Source: Morella rubra (lineage: Eukaryota; Streptophyta; Magnoliopsida; Fagales; Myricaceae). From it: DNA of 64,000 nucleotides. Under the pieces are notes generated by a model that did not search any database, was not told the origin of the DNA, and saw only the letters and a list, made by a program, of their open reading frames with translations. The stretch spans positions 26,813,693-26,877,692 of the forward strand of contig CM025852.1 in assembly GCA_003952965.2 (NCBI GenBank), given 5' to 3'. This document shows, piece by piece, positions 46,684 to 56,576 of the stretch. How positions within the stretch are numbered: the stretch's first letter is position 1; every line of letters starts with the position of its first letter. The translations under genes were made by a program, and so were the position numbers.

Positions 46684-47042
46684 TCATGTTACCTGGTAAA
46701 TGGGGCATGTTCTTTCGTAATTATGGACATGGCCAAAAAACGCTATGTCTACTCTGTACTTCTGCAAAAGCCTCTGCAAGCTTTCCCTTCCCATGGGTTC
46801 TTCAAATGAGCCACTGTGCCTTGGATACAAGCAGAGGAATATCCAAGCACACGATGAGCAGCGAAGATTAACCATGGTTGCTTCCGTCGATCTGCGGATG
46901 CAAGGCAACGCTCAATGAACTGGTACTGCTCTGTTCCCTCCCTCCAGTCATGTTCACTGTCAGCTATACAGAAGTGAAACATGCCATAATCTGTTGAATA
47001 CCTGCACAATTAGTAAAAATACAATCACTCTACCACAAAAAA
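46684..47042 (-). pseudogene. Purple acid phosphatase exon, copy 3, with the GHVH motif
   Basis: The exon from YSTDYGMFHFCIADSEHDW runs to KYRVDIAFFGHVHNYERTCP and a GTAAC donor, so it keeps the fifth metal-ligand motif that copies 1 and 2 lost. A one-base deletion at about 46829 (AAGCAGAGG context) shifts the frame. At 47043 the upstream intron jumps into snurportin intron 5. Confidence 0.75.
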
Positions 47043-47793
47043 AGGACATGTATTTTAAGTTTGTCCAATTTTCAGTCAGGGTTGCATCCTGGAAATCTTC
47101 TGCGGTTTGCTATTAGTGAAGGAGGATTGAGTTTTGTGGATGGAAAGCTTGCGAGGGCTGATTAAAAATATCTTGGCAAGTCCAATCGAGCACGTGCTTT
47201 TGCAGATAGTTACTCCAAGGTTAGTAGATACTTGACGTTCATCTCCCTGAAGCTGATTCGGTCCTGACGCGTTGTAGATATTTTTGCCCAAATTGCCTGC
47301 ACTGGCAATTTGGCAAAGGAGAAGCCATAATGTGGTAATAAGAGTAGTTTTAGACTCTTTATGACTGCCCCTTTTGTGAGGTAGCTTAAAAAAGTTTACT
47401 CTTCTCATCTTTTTGGTGTCTAAACTTGCAGGTTGTGTTCCAGCATATGGCTCGGCATTCTCCTCTTCGATTTGATGATCTCCTAGCATCTATTGGCTCA
47501 TCAATTGATCAAGAAGACAAACCTTCGGAAGTGGAGATGGTTGGTTGATGCTGACAGAAGGTGATCATGAAAGGAGGTTCCTTCCTTGGGCTTCCACTCC
47601 CCCAAAGGCTTCTGTCATTTGCAGTTCCAAACAGCAGCTATCTCCTATTCATGACACATCTGCTGATGGCAGTCATAGCCAGATAATTTTTTGTTTGGAT
47701 CTAGCGGGCAGTTCATATTCATGTATTTTCAGTATTTGCTTGTGAGCCACATGTGTATTGCAGGAATTGTTCCTGCATGGCAATCCGAGAGTA
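47043..47793 (+). pseudogene. Snurportin exons 6-7 and 3' UTR, displaced copy
   Basis: Exon 6 (47078-47221) reads as in the gene, but GATTTA is GATTAA, a nonsense codon in RADLKYL. Intron 6 is shortened. Exon 7 (47432-47548) is intact: [20 protein letters not shown] to the TGA. The 3' UTR continues to GAGAGTAT at about 47793 and then switches to phosphatase 3' UTR. Confidence 0.8.
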
Positions 47794-48155
47794 TTTGCCC
47801 CAATTAAAGATAGCTGTGTTTTGGGGTTGTTCTTGTACAAAGACCTGAAGAACGGCTTAAAAGGGAGGGGATGAGAGGGGTCTTTCTCCCATTGTGTAAG
47901 CCATAGGCAAAATTGATGTTTCACGAACCAAAAACGAGTTGCCCTCGATCAGTTGTCGCATCTACTCAAAGATTAAAGCCATGCTAGCTCTAATAGCACG
48001 TAAATATAATAGCCTTCACTGCTTTACCAAAGTTAACTGCACCATTGCATCAACGGAAGATTTCATACTTAGTTCAAGTTATATCTGCCCGAAGGAATTT
48101 TAGGACGCTTGAAGACGCTAAGGTGGTTGATGCACAACTGTCATGCACACGAGCT
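47794..48155 (-). pseudogene. Purple acid phosphatase 3' UTR and terminal coding fragment
   Basis: Runs from AATTAAAGATAGCTGTG to the terminal coding piece GAAGGAATTTTAGGACGCTTGA, with small deletions. Confidence 0.6.
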
Positions 48156-48318
48156 CACTGGAACCCGAACCCACCTCGCTAAAGGAGCAGCCGAAGAAAG
48201 GTTGAGAAGCACGGAAAAATTCAGAATCAAAAGCAAAAAGAAGGGGTAAAATATCATACTAAGCCCCCTTATTATGGACAAAAATCAATTACTTTTTGAG
48301 TTTCAGAAAAGTAATTTG

Positions 48319-48671
48319 TATTAGAATTTATACAATATGTGAAAGGTGGTCTAACTCAACTCCAAAAGACGCCTTGAGTAGTGAGGGATACCACAACCTT
48401 ATAAGGAGCACATTGACTAGTTTCTCTAGCAATGTGGGACTTCCAACACGCCCCCTCACGTGTGGCGGGAATACATCCAAGCCAACACGTGGAAACGGGT
48501 GAAACGGTGGACCACAAACTAGGAACCTGCTCCGATACCATATTAGAATTTACACAATATGTGAAAGGTGGGTCTAACTCAACTCCAAAAGACGCCTTGA
48601 GTAGTGAGGGATACCACAACCTTATAAGGAGCACATTGACTAGTTTCTCTAGCAATGTGGGACTTCCAACA
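48319..48671 (-). mobile_element. TRIM retrotransposon, 353 bp, with 5-bp target duplication
   Basis: On the minus strand the 5' LTR is 48671-48541 (starts TGTTGGAAGTCCCACATTGC). The tRNA-Met-type primer binding site TGGTATCGGAGCAGG is at 48540-48526, a purine tract GAGGGGGCG lies just before the 3' LTR, and the 3' LTR is 48448-48319. The LTRs are ~130 bp and nearly identical; ATTTG flanks both ends (48314-48318, 48672-48676). The interior is only ~92 bp and non-coding, so it depends on other elements. Confidence 0.9.
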
Positions 48672-48676
48672 ATTTG

Positions 48677-49314
48677 CATAACTTATGTTTCCAACGTGAT
48701 TAATTTTTTTCGTTTGATTTGACAATTAAATCATATTAGAAAAAATATATAAAATAATCAAAATATCCGTCTAAGATAAAAATTTAAAGAAAAATAAAAT
48801 AAATAAAAATTCAAGAAGTAATTAATGATTATTTTAATATTTTTACTAATTTTACTAATTTTATTTAGAAGGACATTTCAATTATTTTGTATATAATTTA
48901 ACGGTTTTTGTGAGGATTGACCATCTTCGAAATGAGGGACCTATAATTAAGGTGTATAATGTGATATTAACTAAAAAAATGCCCCTTCGAAACAACTTAC
49001 CAGATCGAGAAGCCCTCATATGCCAAGGCCATGATCTTTTAGGCAGACAACAAACAAAGAGAGAAAGAGACCAATACAAAGTTGAACACAATGAAAAGGA
49101 TCAAATAGCAGTCTACATGCTGAAAATGATTGTGGAAAGAGAGAGAGAAAGCAACGTAGAAAAAGACGTGAACATTCCTCGACTGGTTGGGAAATCACAG
49201 TCACGGGGCCTTTGCCGACTTCCTTAAAGAGAATTGTCTCGCGCACCTCCTGTGTCGTTTTCGGGTACATATACCCTTTGGTTGAAGGTCGTGGGAGCCT
49301 TTCATGAGATTATG
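48677..49314. other. Intergenic region, no gene supported
   Basis: An open frame at 48910-49227 (+) and its shadows have no recognisable family. The segment 49255-49309 is repeated at 50143-50196. Confidence 0.35.
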
Positions 49315-50109
49315 TAAGGGTGTTAACGGTAGTATAGGTGATGATTTGGTGAAAATTATTACTGTCACCACAATTAACAGAATCACATAATTGACACTAC
49401 CACTGTACCGCTAAAGCACAATAACCGCCCTTACCGGTGACGGTATTAACGGTAACGGTTATACGATAACCGTTTAAATCGTTAGGCCAAAAAAAATAAA
49501 AATAAAAATTTTGGCTTTTCATTTTTTTTCACTGTTTTGGGCTGTTTTTTTTAGATTTGTTTTTTGACCTTTAAGACCATTTGATGCCTATATATAAGCA
49601 ACAAATATAATCATTCAAATATCATAACCTGTTTAAATTTTCAACATAATATCATAATCAATAATCATATCAAATGGACAAATATCATAACCTATTGAAA
49701 CATAATATCATAATCATTAATAATCATAACAAATATAATAAGTTGTCCAAAAGTCTAACATAATATCATATTCAAGCATAAAAGACTAAAGTTCAATAAA
49801 AGTGTCTAACAATGTGACATAAACTAACTAAAATATTCCAACAAAAGTATGTCACATAATCAATAATCATTTTAAGTCTCAACTAGGAGCTTAACGGTAG
49901 TGTAGGTGACAGTTGGCGAACACCGTCACCATCACCGCAAATTGACGGAATCATATATTTGACACCGCGATCGCAAATTGACGGAATCATATATTTGACA
50001 CCGCAACCGTCCTGTTAAGACACAATAACTGTCTTTATCGGTTATAATATCGATAATGATAATAATTTTAACGGTTAAAACTACCACAGTTGGTAAAAAT
50101 AAACACCCG
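49315..50109. mobile_element. hAT-like non-autonomous element with target duplication
   Basis: TGAGATTATG lies on both sides (49305-49314 and 50110-50119). The ends read TAAGGGTGTTAACGG and AAATAAACACCCG. ACGGTAG/ACCGTC-rich subterminal repeats occur at both ends (49325-49460, 49890-50090), including a direct repeat of AAATTGACGGAATCATATAT. The interior is AT-rich and non-coding. Confidence 0.65.
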
Positions 50110-50439
50110 TGAGATTATGGCCTACTCCTCGACACAAACGTCGGTTTCGGGTACATATACCTTTGGTTGACGGTCGTGGGAGCTTTTCATGAGCCATGGC
50201 GTACTCCTCGACACAAAAGTTATGGAACACAATTTGGTGTGGGGCATGGTAGGGTGACCCTCCTTAAAAGGAGTGCATCACGTGCAGCTGATCAGGGGTA
50301 ATGAACAACTAAGAAAGGAGACTCAAAAGCGAGCGTTTATTTTTTATTAAGTAAGATTTATATTAATAGGAATTAAAATATACACGGCAATAGGGAAGGC
50401 CTTAATTTCCAAAAGACTCAAAATATCATCGATAACAAG

Positions 50440-50935
50440 AAAGTAAGATAACTAAACCTAAAAATTTCGGCATCTCAACCAAAAAATTTCAACGATATCT
50501 ATGTTTTTTTGTAACTTTTTATCATTGGTAACAAATGTTTTTCATTCTGATCTTTTGAGATAATATTTATTATTTCTACCTAATTTCATGAACTTCAACT
50601 CTATTTTTTCATCAAAAAAATAGAAGATTTATTTTAGGCACTCTATGTTCATCGTCCTTTTATATATAAATTTCACGTGAGTTTTTTATGTCATTATGGG
50701 ATAGTTCTTTCTATAATATCGTGAGTTTTTTTATGTCATTATGGAATAGTTCCTTCCATAATATCAAGTCTTCAAGTTTAGACATAACGTTGTTAACACA
50801 TGAACATCTTAGATAGGGATTGCCTAGAGAATAAATACGACCCCCCGACTGAACCTGCACCTTCAGCCATTTCACACAATGCCAAATTCAAGTTCATTCC
50901 TCCTCCTGCCATTTCTATAATTGTCAAATTGAAGT
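50440..50935 (-). pseudogene. B3-like gene copy 4, strongly decayed
   Basis: The minus strand aligns with 24752-25196 from the AATTCAAGTTCATTCCTCCT start through the HPCPRC-equivalent region to the C-terminal segment, with many C-to-T type changes and a 49-bp internal tandem duplication (GTGAGTTTTTTATGTCATTA, 50679 and 50722). No open frame remains. Confidence 0.55.
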
Positions 50936-51025
50936 GAAAACAAAACATCAGATATGCATACCTTTATGTTCTTCCTCTACATACCGTCGCAAGTGAAAGT
51001 ACAGGGAGCAAAATGTAAATTTAGG

Positions 51026-51168
51026 AGACGTTCGGTTTTTAAATTTTTTGAATCCTCAGAATACATATTACCTAAAAATAATTATAGCACGCATACCAAT
51101 AAAGTTAATAGCGCTTAAAATTTTTTAAAGCATAAAAAATTCTAAATACTATCAAATCGAACAACTTC
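51026..51168. mobile_element. Small MITE, family shared with 59055-59230
   Basis: The left end ACGTTCGGTTTTT and right end AAATCGAACAACTT are inverse copies. It interrupts B3-like upstream sequence after AAATGTAAATTTAG. Confidence 0.5.
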
Positions 51169-51224
51169 TGGATTTATTATTAGCGCTTCAATTTTTGACT
51201 GACTTTTGCAAAAGGAGAAGTGCG

Positions 51225-51596
51225 TGGCCTAGAGGAAACAAACGAACAAAGCAAAAGTTAGAAGATCGAACCAGACGTTGCTCGCCGGTGGGACCGGATG
51301 TACCCGTAAGTACCTCGTCACTCGAATTTGCTCCTTCTTTTGTTTTTTTTTTTTTTTTTTTTTTTTCTAAGTACTCTAATTTAGTCCGTTCTCGCCATTT
51401 TGAACCTTCTCCCTCAAACGCACAGCCATGGCCATCAACGTATACGTCGAGCAACTGCACCAATCCGTCCTTGAACAACTCCAACAACGACAGCAATTAC
51501 TAAGTTGACGACGAGAATCCCAGCATGGTGGAGGATGATGGCGTTTGATCTTTCCTGTCGGGGAGTGCTGAGAAATATTATCGGTCGGTACCATCT
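51225..51596 (+). pseudogene. Divergent partner of the B3-like gene, copy 4, cut by the hAT element
   Basis: The ATG at 51428 gives MAINVYVEQLHQSVLEQLQQ and a stop. The piece VDDENPSMVEDDGV then meets a TGA. It ends at CTCGCAGA, the hAT target, and its downstream flank resumes at 56105. Confidence 0.45.
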
Positions 51597-52013
51597 CTCG
51601 CAGATAGGGGTGAATAGCGGACTAGTCGGAAGCGGAATTTAACATTCCGACATCCGGTCCGTTAATTAGCGGATGGTCAAAATCGACTCAGCTTCCGCTT
51701 CCGCTTCCGCTTCCGCTTCCGCTTCCGCTTCCGCTTCCGCTTCCGACTCTTAGCGGACCAGTCCGTCCTTGAACAACTCCAACAACGACAGCAATTACTA
51801 AGTTGACGACGAGAATCCCAGCATGGTGGAGGATGATGGCGTTTGATCTTTCCTGTCGGGGAGCGCTGAGAAATATTATCGGTCGGTACCATCTCTCGCA
51901 GATAGGTGAATAGCGGACTAGTCGGAAGCAGAATTTAACATTCCGACATCCGGTCCGTTAATTAGCGGATGGTCAAAATCGACTCCGCTTCCGCTTCCGA
52001 CTCTTAGCGGACT
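51460..52013. repeat. Tandem duplication spanning the hAT 5' junction
   Basis: Partner-gene sequence plus the first ~100 bp of the hAT element (51460-about 51756) is repeated at 51757-52013, including the CTCGCAGA target (second copy about 51894-51901). The first unit ends in a CTTCCG hexamer run. Confidence 0.8.
51688..51744. repeat. CTTCCG hexamer microsatellite
   Basis: About nine units of CTTCCG. The second duplicate has only two or three units at 51985-52000, so the array expanded or contracted after duplication. Confidence 0.9.
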
Positions 52014-52399
52014 TAGCGGAAGCGGATAGCGGAATTCCAACAACTTTTTGGGCCATATTTTTCGGCCCATTTAAGCTTTTTTCCAATAAATGAAAATTTT
52101 ACTCATTCATCACAATTCACAAATAAAATCCTAAAACATGTAATTGACAAACAAATGTAAAAATAAAAATATAAAAACATGCAATTCACAGAATCTCATA
52201 TTAAATAAATCTGAAATCAAACTTGAAACTAACTTGAAATAACAAAATATTACAATACAAACTTAGAAGTATCAACTCAAGTAAGAAATTAATAACATAA
52301 TCAAACATCAATCAATCACGTATGACCCATCCACGATCGATGCAGCATTAGAAATTAACTCTGCAAAAAAACAAATGTATCAACAATTAGCTCATAAAA

Positions 52400-54611
52400 A
52401 ATTTAATAAAGTGAAAGTAGAAATGTAAAATGTTGTATATACCTATATCCATCATATAACTAGAGGGATCTTCTGTCCCATCAGTAACTTCAGATTCGTT
52501 ATCCTCTTTATCATCAGCAGAATGTATGACCTTGGATGTCAACCAATTTTGAGCACAAATGAGTCCTTCCGCCGTCTTTGGTGCCAACGAACTCCGGAAA
52601 GAATCTAATACTCGACCCCCGTGCTGAAGACAGACTCTGAAGGCACTGTAGTGATAGGGATGGCAAGAACATCTCGAGAAATTCGTGCAAGAATGGGAAA
52701 CTTTGGTGCATTCACTCTCCACCAATTGAGAATATCAAAATTAGGATCTCTGGGCTCAATATCCTCCATTAAATATCTCTCCACTTCAGACTTGCTATCC
52801 AGCAAATTCTGTTGCGCCTTAAATTGTGTGAATTCCATGTAAAGAGGATCATCTATTGATGAACTAGATGACCCAACAAAATCAAGCTGGCCTTGACTTG
52901 CAGATACGCTCCCACTGCTAGATGACCCATCCATATTAGCATACTCTGTAAACAACTGATCCAAGGTCCCTCTTACAAGACTAGTCATCTTTGCACCCAA
53001 CTCCACCCCCAAAGCCTTCTTGAACCAAAAGTCCAAGTATATAATCTTATATTGTGGATCAAGTACCGCTGCAACAAACAATAATCTGTTAACCTTGGTC
53101 AAATCACCCCAATATTTATCATACTTGATTTGCATTTTTTTGCCATGTCTGCCAAGAACAAATCCCCACTAGCTGCATATTTTCCCAAATGCATATGAAT
53201 TTTGGCTAGTTCTGCAAAAAATAAGTTTGCTGTCACCGTATTCGAAGCAGATATTCGAACCGTCACTTCATAGAAGAGCGCAAAAACTTCGTAAAATGTC
53301 TCACACGCTCCCAATCCTCAAATCCAGGGGGACCCAGTCCCTTCCTCCCATGCCCCTCCTCACGCAGAAAGCTTATAAGAATTCCATCTTCTGCCAACAT
53401 ATCCTCAAAAACTCTCTGATATTTCTCAGCTGCATCCAACATAATATACGTTGAATTCCAACGAGTAGGAACATCAAGCTGCAAAAATCCCTCACTGGGA
53501 AACTTCCTCTTCGCTACACATTTTTTAAACCCATCCATTCGACCGGGAGATGACTTAACATACTTGACCAAGTTCCTTACCTTGGCCACAGAATCATCCA
53601 ACTCCTTCAACCCATCTTGCACAATTAAATTCAAGATATGTGCACAACATCTCATATGCAAACAATCATGATTACAAACTATTTTTCCAGGCCGAAACCC
53701 CAAAAGCAATTGTCTACTCTTTACATGTTCAATGGCTGTATCATTAGAGGAGGCATTATCGACAGTGATTGTAAGGATTCTATCAATCCCCCATTCCGAC
53801 ATACAATCCTCCAATTCCATCCCAACTGTCGAGCCCTTATGATCTGACACCTTAGAGAAGGCAAGTATCTTTTTGTGCAAGTTCCAAGTACTATCAATGA
53901 AGTGTGCAGTGACAGACATATAATTCATATTTTGGACTGATGTCCATGTGTCAGTGGTGAAACAAACTCGGGGTCTATTGAGTAAGATACTAGCCTTCAG
54001 TTTAGCCTTCTCTTCCAAGTAAAGTTTCATACAGTCTTTCATCACTGTAATTCGAGATGGCACTTTAAATCGGGGCTCGAGGGTATAAATCATCTCCTTG
54101 AACCCATCCTTACTTACTATTCTAAAAGGAAGCTCATCCACAATTATAAATTTAGCAATAGAAGCTCTAATAGCCTTGGGATTATATGAGTCTATCTTCA
54201 TCACTCCCACTGATCCACTACTTGCCCCCTTGATATCAAAAGTCAATTTCTGTTGAGAACTATCCAATTTACTTTGAGTTCTCTTATACATTACACATGC
54301 CTTTAAGTGGGATCTCATAGCCGAAGTCCCTTGATCTTTGTGGTGACACCCAGTTTTATGACCACAATGGTTGCACTTGGCCAATGGTTTGTTTGGGTCA
54401 ACTACTGGTAGTATCCTAGTGAAATGTTCCCACATCGGGGATGGATTGGAAACCTTTCTTCTTTTGGGGTAGGGTCACTTGTCTCAGTTTGTTGTGCCTC
54501 TACATCTATAATTGGTATCTCACCAATTGTAGGTGTAGCCGTTGAGGCAGGGGTAAATAAATTGGGGGTTGTGGATTGCGAAGATGCAATCGGAGTTTGA
54601 TGATCCATCTG
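52400..54611 (-). pseudogene. hAT-superfamily transposase (BED finger, RNase H-like, dimerisation domain)
   Basis: From the ATG at about 54606 (MDHQTPIASSQS) there is a low-complexity N-terminus, then a basic KRRKVSNPSP and BED finger (CNHCGHKTG..., SHLKAC). The RNase H-like core has TTDTWTS and TVDNASSND, a DUF4413-like segment (KYWGDLTKVNRLLFVAAVLD) and the C-terminal hAT dimerisation block (WWRVNAPKFPILARISRDVL, VPSESVFSTGGR). It excises and inserts hAT elements. Four frame breaks, near 54465, 53265, 53130 and 52612, mostly next to homopolymers, split an otherwise open ~670-residue protein. It is a recent relic, or sequencing errors add to the breaks. Confidence 0.85.
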
Positions 54612-54729
54612 AAATAAAGACACAAAATAACATACACCTCAATCAAACATACACCTCAATCAAACATACACCTCAATGCATTTAGAAATATTTCATGACT
54701 TACAAAATACTAGAACTAAGTCTTTCAAT

Positions 54730-55235
54730 CAAACATATATGAGGTTTAATTTAATCTAATCTAATACAACCCAATCTAATACGATAATACAATTAAAAAT
54801 CTAATACGATTTAATTTAATAATCTAATACAATTAATCTAATTTAATCTAATCTAATACAATTCCAAACAATCTAATACGATTTAATTAATCTAATCTAA
54901 TACAATTCCAAAAAAATCTAATACGATCTAATACGATTTAATTAATCTAATCTAATACAATTCCCAAAAAATCTAATACGATTTAATTTAATCTAATCTA
55001 ATACAATTCCCAAAAATCTAATACGATTTAATTAATCTAATCTAATACAATTCCCAAAAATCTAATACGATTTAATTTAATCTAATCTAATACAACTCCC
55101 AAAAATCTAATACGATTTAATTTAATCTAATCTAATACAATTCCCAAACAATCTAATACGATTTAATTTAATCTAATCTAATACAATCCAAAAATCTAAT
55201 AATTTAATTTAATCTAATCTAATACAATTCCCAAA
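54730..55235. repeat. Satellite-like array of ~40-bp AT-rich units
   Basis: Repeats of TCTAATACGATTTAAT, TTAATCTAATCTAATACAAT and TCCCAAAAA occur about 12 times, upstream of the transposase start and inside the hAT element. Confidence 0.9.
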
Positions 55236-55526
55236 TCCCAACCAATATCCCCTTGATTCCCAACCAATTTAATAGAACAACAGATTCACAACCGTCAACC
55301 AATATCCCCTTCATTCACAACCAATATCTCCTTGATTCCAACCAATTTAATAGAACAACAGATTCACAACCGTCAACTAATATCCCCTTCATTCACAACC
55401 AATCTAATACAATTTAATCTAACATTGAACAACAAATTCACAACAATTTAATCTAACCCAATCATAGCCAATACAATCTAATATCAATATTCAATAGCAG
55501 TAGCTAATCCCAACAACAGTAGCTGT

Positions 55527-55551
55527 GAGAGAGAGAGAGAGAGAGAGAGAC
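55527..55551. repeat. (GA)n microsatellite
   Basis: About 12 GA units upstream of the transposase. Confidence 0.9.
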
Positions 55552-55639
55552 ATACAGTCCTCTGGCTTCTTGCTTAGCCCGAAAGGAAGACAAAAATTGC
55601 GTGCCAAGGGCTGAAGTGAGAACTGAGGAAGGCAGAGAG

Positions 55640-55860
55640 GGTGGCAGCACTGGCAGGGGAAAGGGAAAATTTTAGGGCTGCGCTGAGGGGGACTCGGGGT
55701 CGGGGAGGCTGGAGGGGGAGGGAGAAATTGGCTGCAGCTGGGGGGACTCGGGGTTGGGGGAGGCCGGAGGGGGAGGGGAAATTAGGGGCTGCGGCGGCTG
55801 GGGGGGACTCGGGGGGGGGAGGGGAAAGGGCAAAAGGATTTAGGGAGGGGGAGGGCAACA
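55640..55860. repeat. G-rich repeat region in the hAT element
   Basis: GGGGGACTCGGGGT-like units and GGGGGAGGG runs recur four times on the plus strand. There are enough G-runs for quadruplex formation. It is probably promoter-proximal for the minus-strand transposase. Confidence 0.7.
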
Positions 55861-55862
55861 AT

Positions 55863-55901
55863 AAACGACGTCGTCCTATTGAAAATGGGACGACGTCGTT
55901 T
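55863..55901. promoter_or_regulatory. Inverted repeat with two GACGTC cores
   Basis: Arms AAACGACGTCGTCC (55863-55876) and GGACGACGTCGTTT (55888-55901) are perfect inverse copies around an 11-bp spacer. GACGTC is a known plant bZIP-type core; use here is inferred. Confidence 0.6.
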
Positions 55902-56170
55902 TAAGTCAAAAGGGGAAAAAAATAAAAAAGGACCGGAACCGGATTTTCCGCCGAACCGGCGGAAAATTCCGCTTCCGCTTTCGTTAGTGTCCCAAAACGA
56001 CCTCCGGCTCCGGTTCCTGGAAGAGGTGGAGCTTCTCTTACCGGAACCGGTAACGGAAACGGCGCCAAACCTCCGCCGGCAGCCGGACCGGACTTGCAGG
56101 CCTACTCGCAGACATACAGAAAATAAGATTATATTTAAACTAGCTATTTTCTCGTCCTTTGTATCCTTCA

Positions 56171-56576
56171 CAGGGCCGACTGAAGTGGTAGGCAGCTTAG
56201 GCGGTTGCCTAAGCCCCTCCCTCCAAGCAAGGCCCCCATGTTATCTGATTAGGAAGGGAAAAAAAAAAAAAAAAAAAAAAAAGCTTACGTAAGAGTAAAA
56301 TTTAGTGAAACAAAAATATATTTCATATAAAACTGTCTTGTGAAGTAGTTTTTTTTTTGTATTAAGGGCGTCTGAAAAATTATATGTGCTCAAAATTCAT
56401 GGGGAGCTTTATTTTGTGAAAAAATTTATTTAATTTTTATTAGTACAATACAAGAACATTTTAAAGTAAACATCTGTTTAAAATATATTTTTTATTATAT
56501 TAAAAAAATAAAAAGGCTTCATTTTTAATTTATACTTTAATCCTCTATTTTTATTGAGCCGACCTGATCTTTCAAA
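56171..56576. mobile_element. Small hAT-like element
   Basis: Begins CAGGGCCGACTGA and ends TGAGCCGACCTG. It is flanked by ATCCTTCA and ATCTTTCA (7 of 8 matching). The flank continues as TTCAAAGAAGATCA, matching 26044-26058 where no insertion is present. Confidence 0.6.

Larger units (their letters stand above)
51597..56112 (-). mobile_element. 4.5-kb hAT transposon with exact 8-bp target duplication
   Basis: CTCGCAGA flanks both ends (51597-51604, 56105-56112). The element 51605-56104 starts TAGGGGTGAATAGCGG and ends CTTGCAGGCCTA, giving imperfect inverted termini TAGGSSTG. The paralogous empty site is at 25975-25995. It carries one transposase pseudogene (minus), a repeat-rich upstream region and subterminal GGAAGCGG/CCGCTTCC motifs at both ends. 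Confidence 0.9.

Noticed and set aside
48910..49270. Overlapping open frames of about 100 codons
   Set aside because: Both strands are open by chance and neither shows a domain or a conserved copy.
55574..56292. Pro/Gly-rich open frames on both strands
   Set aside because: They reflect the G-rich repeats of the hAT element and conflict with each other.
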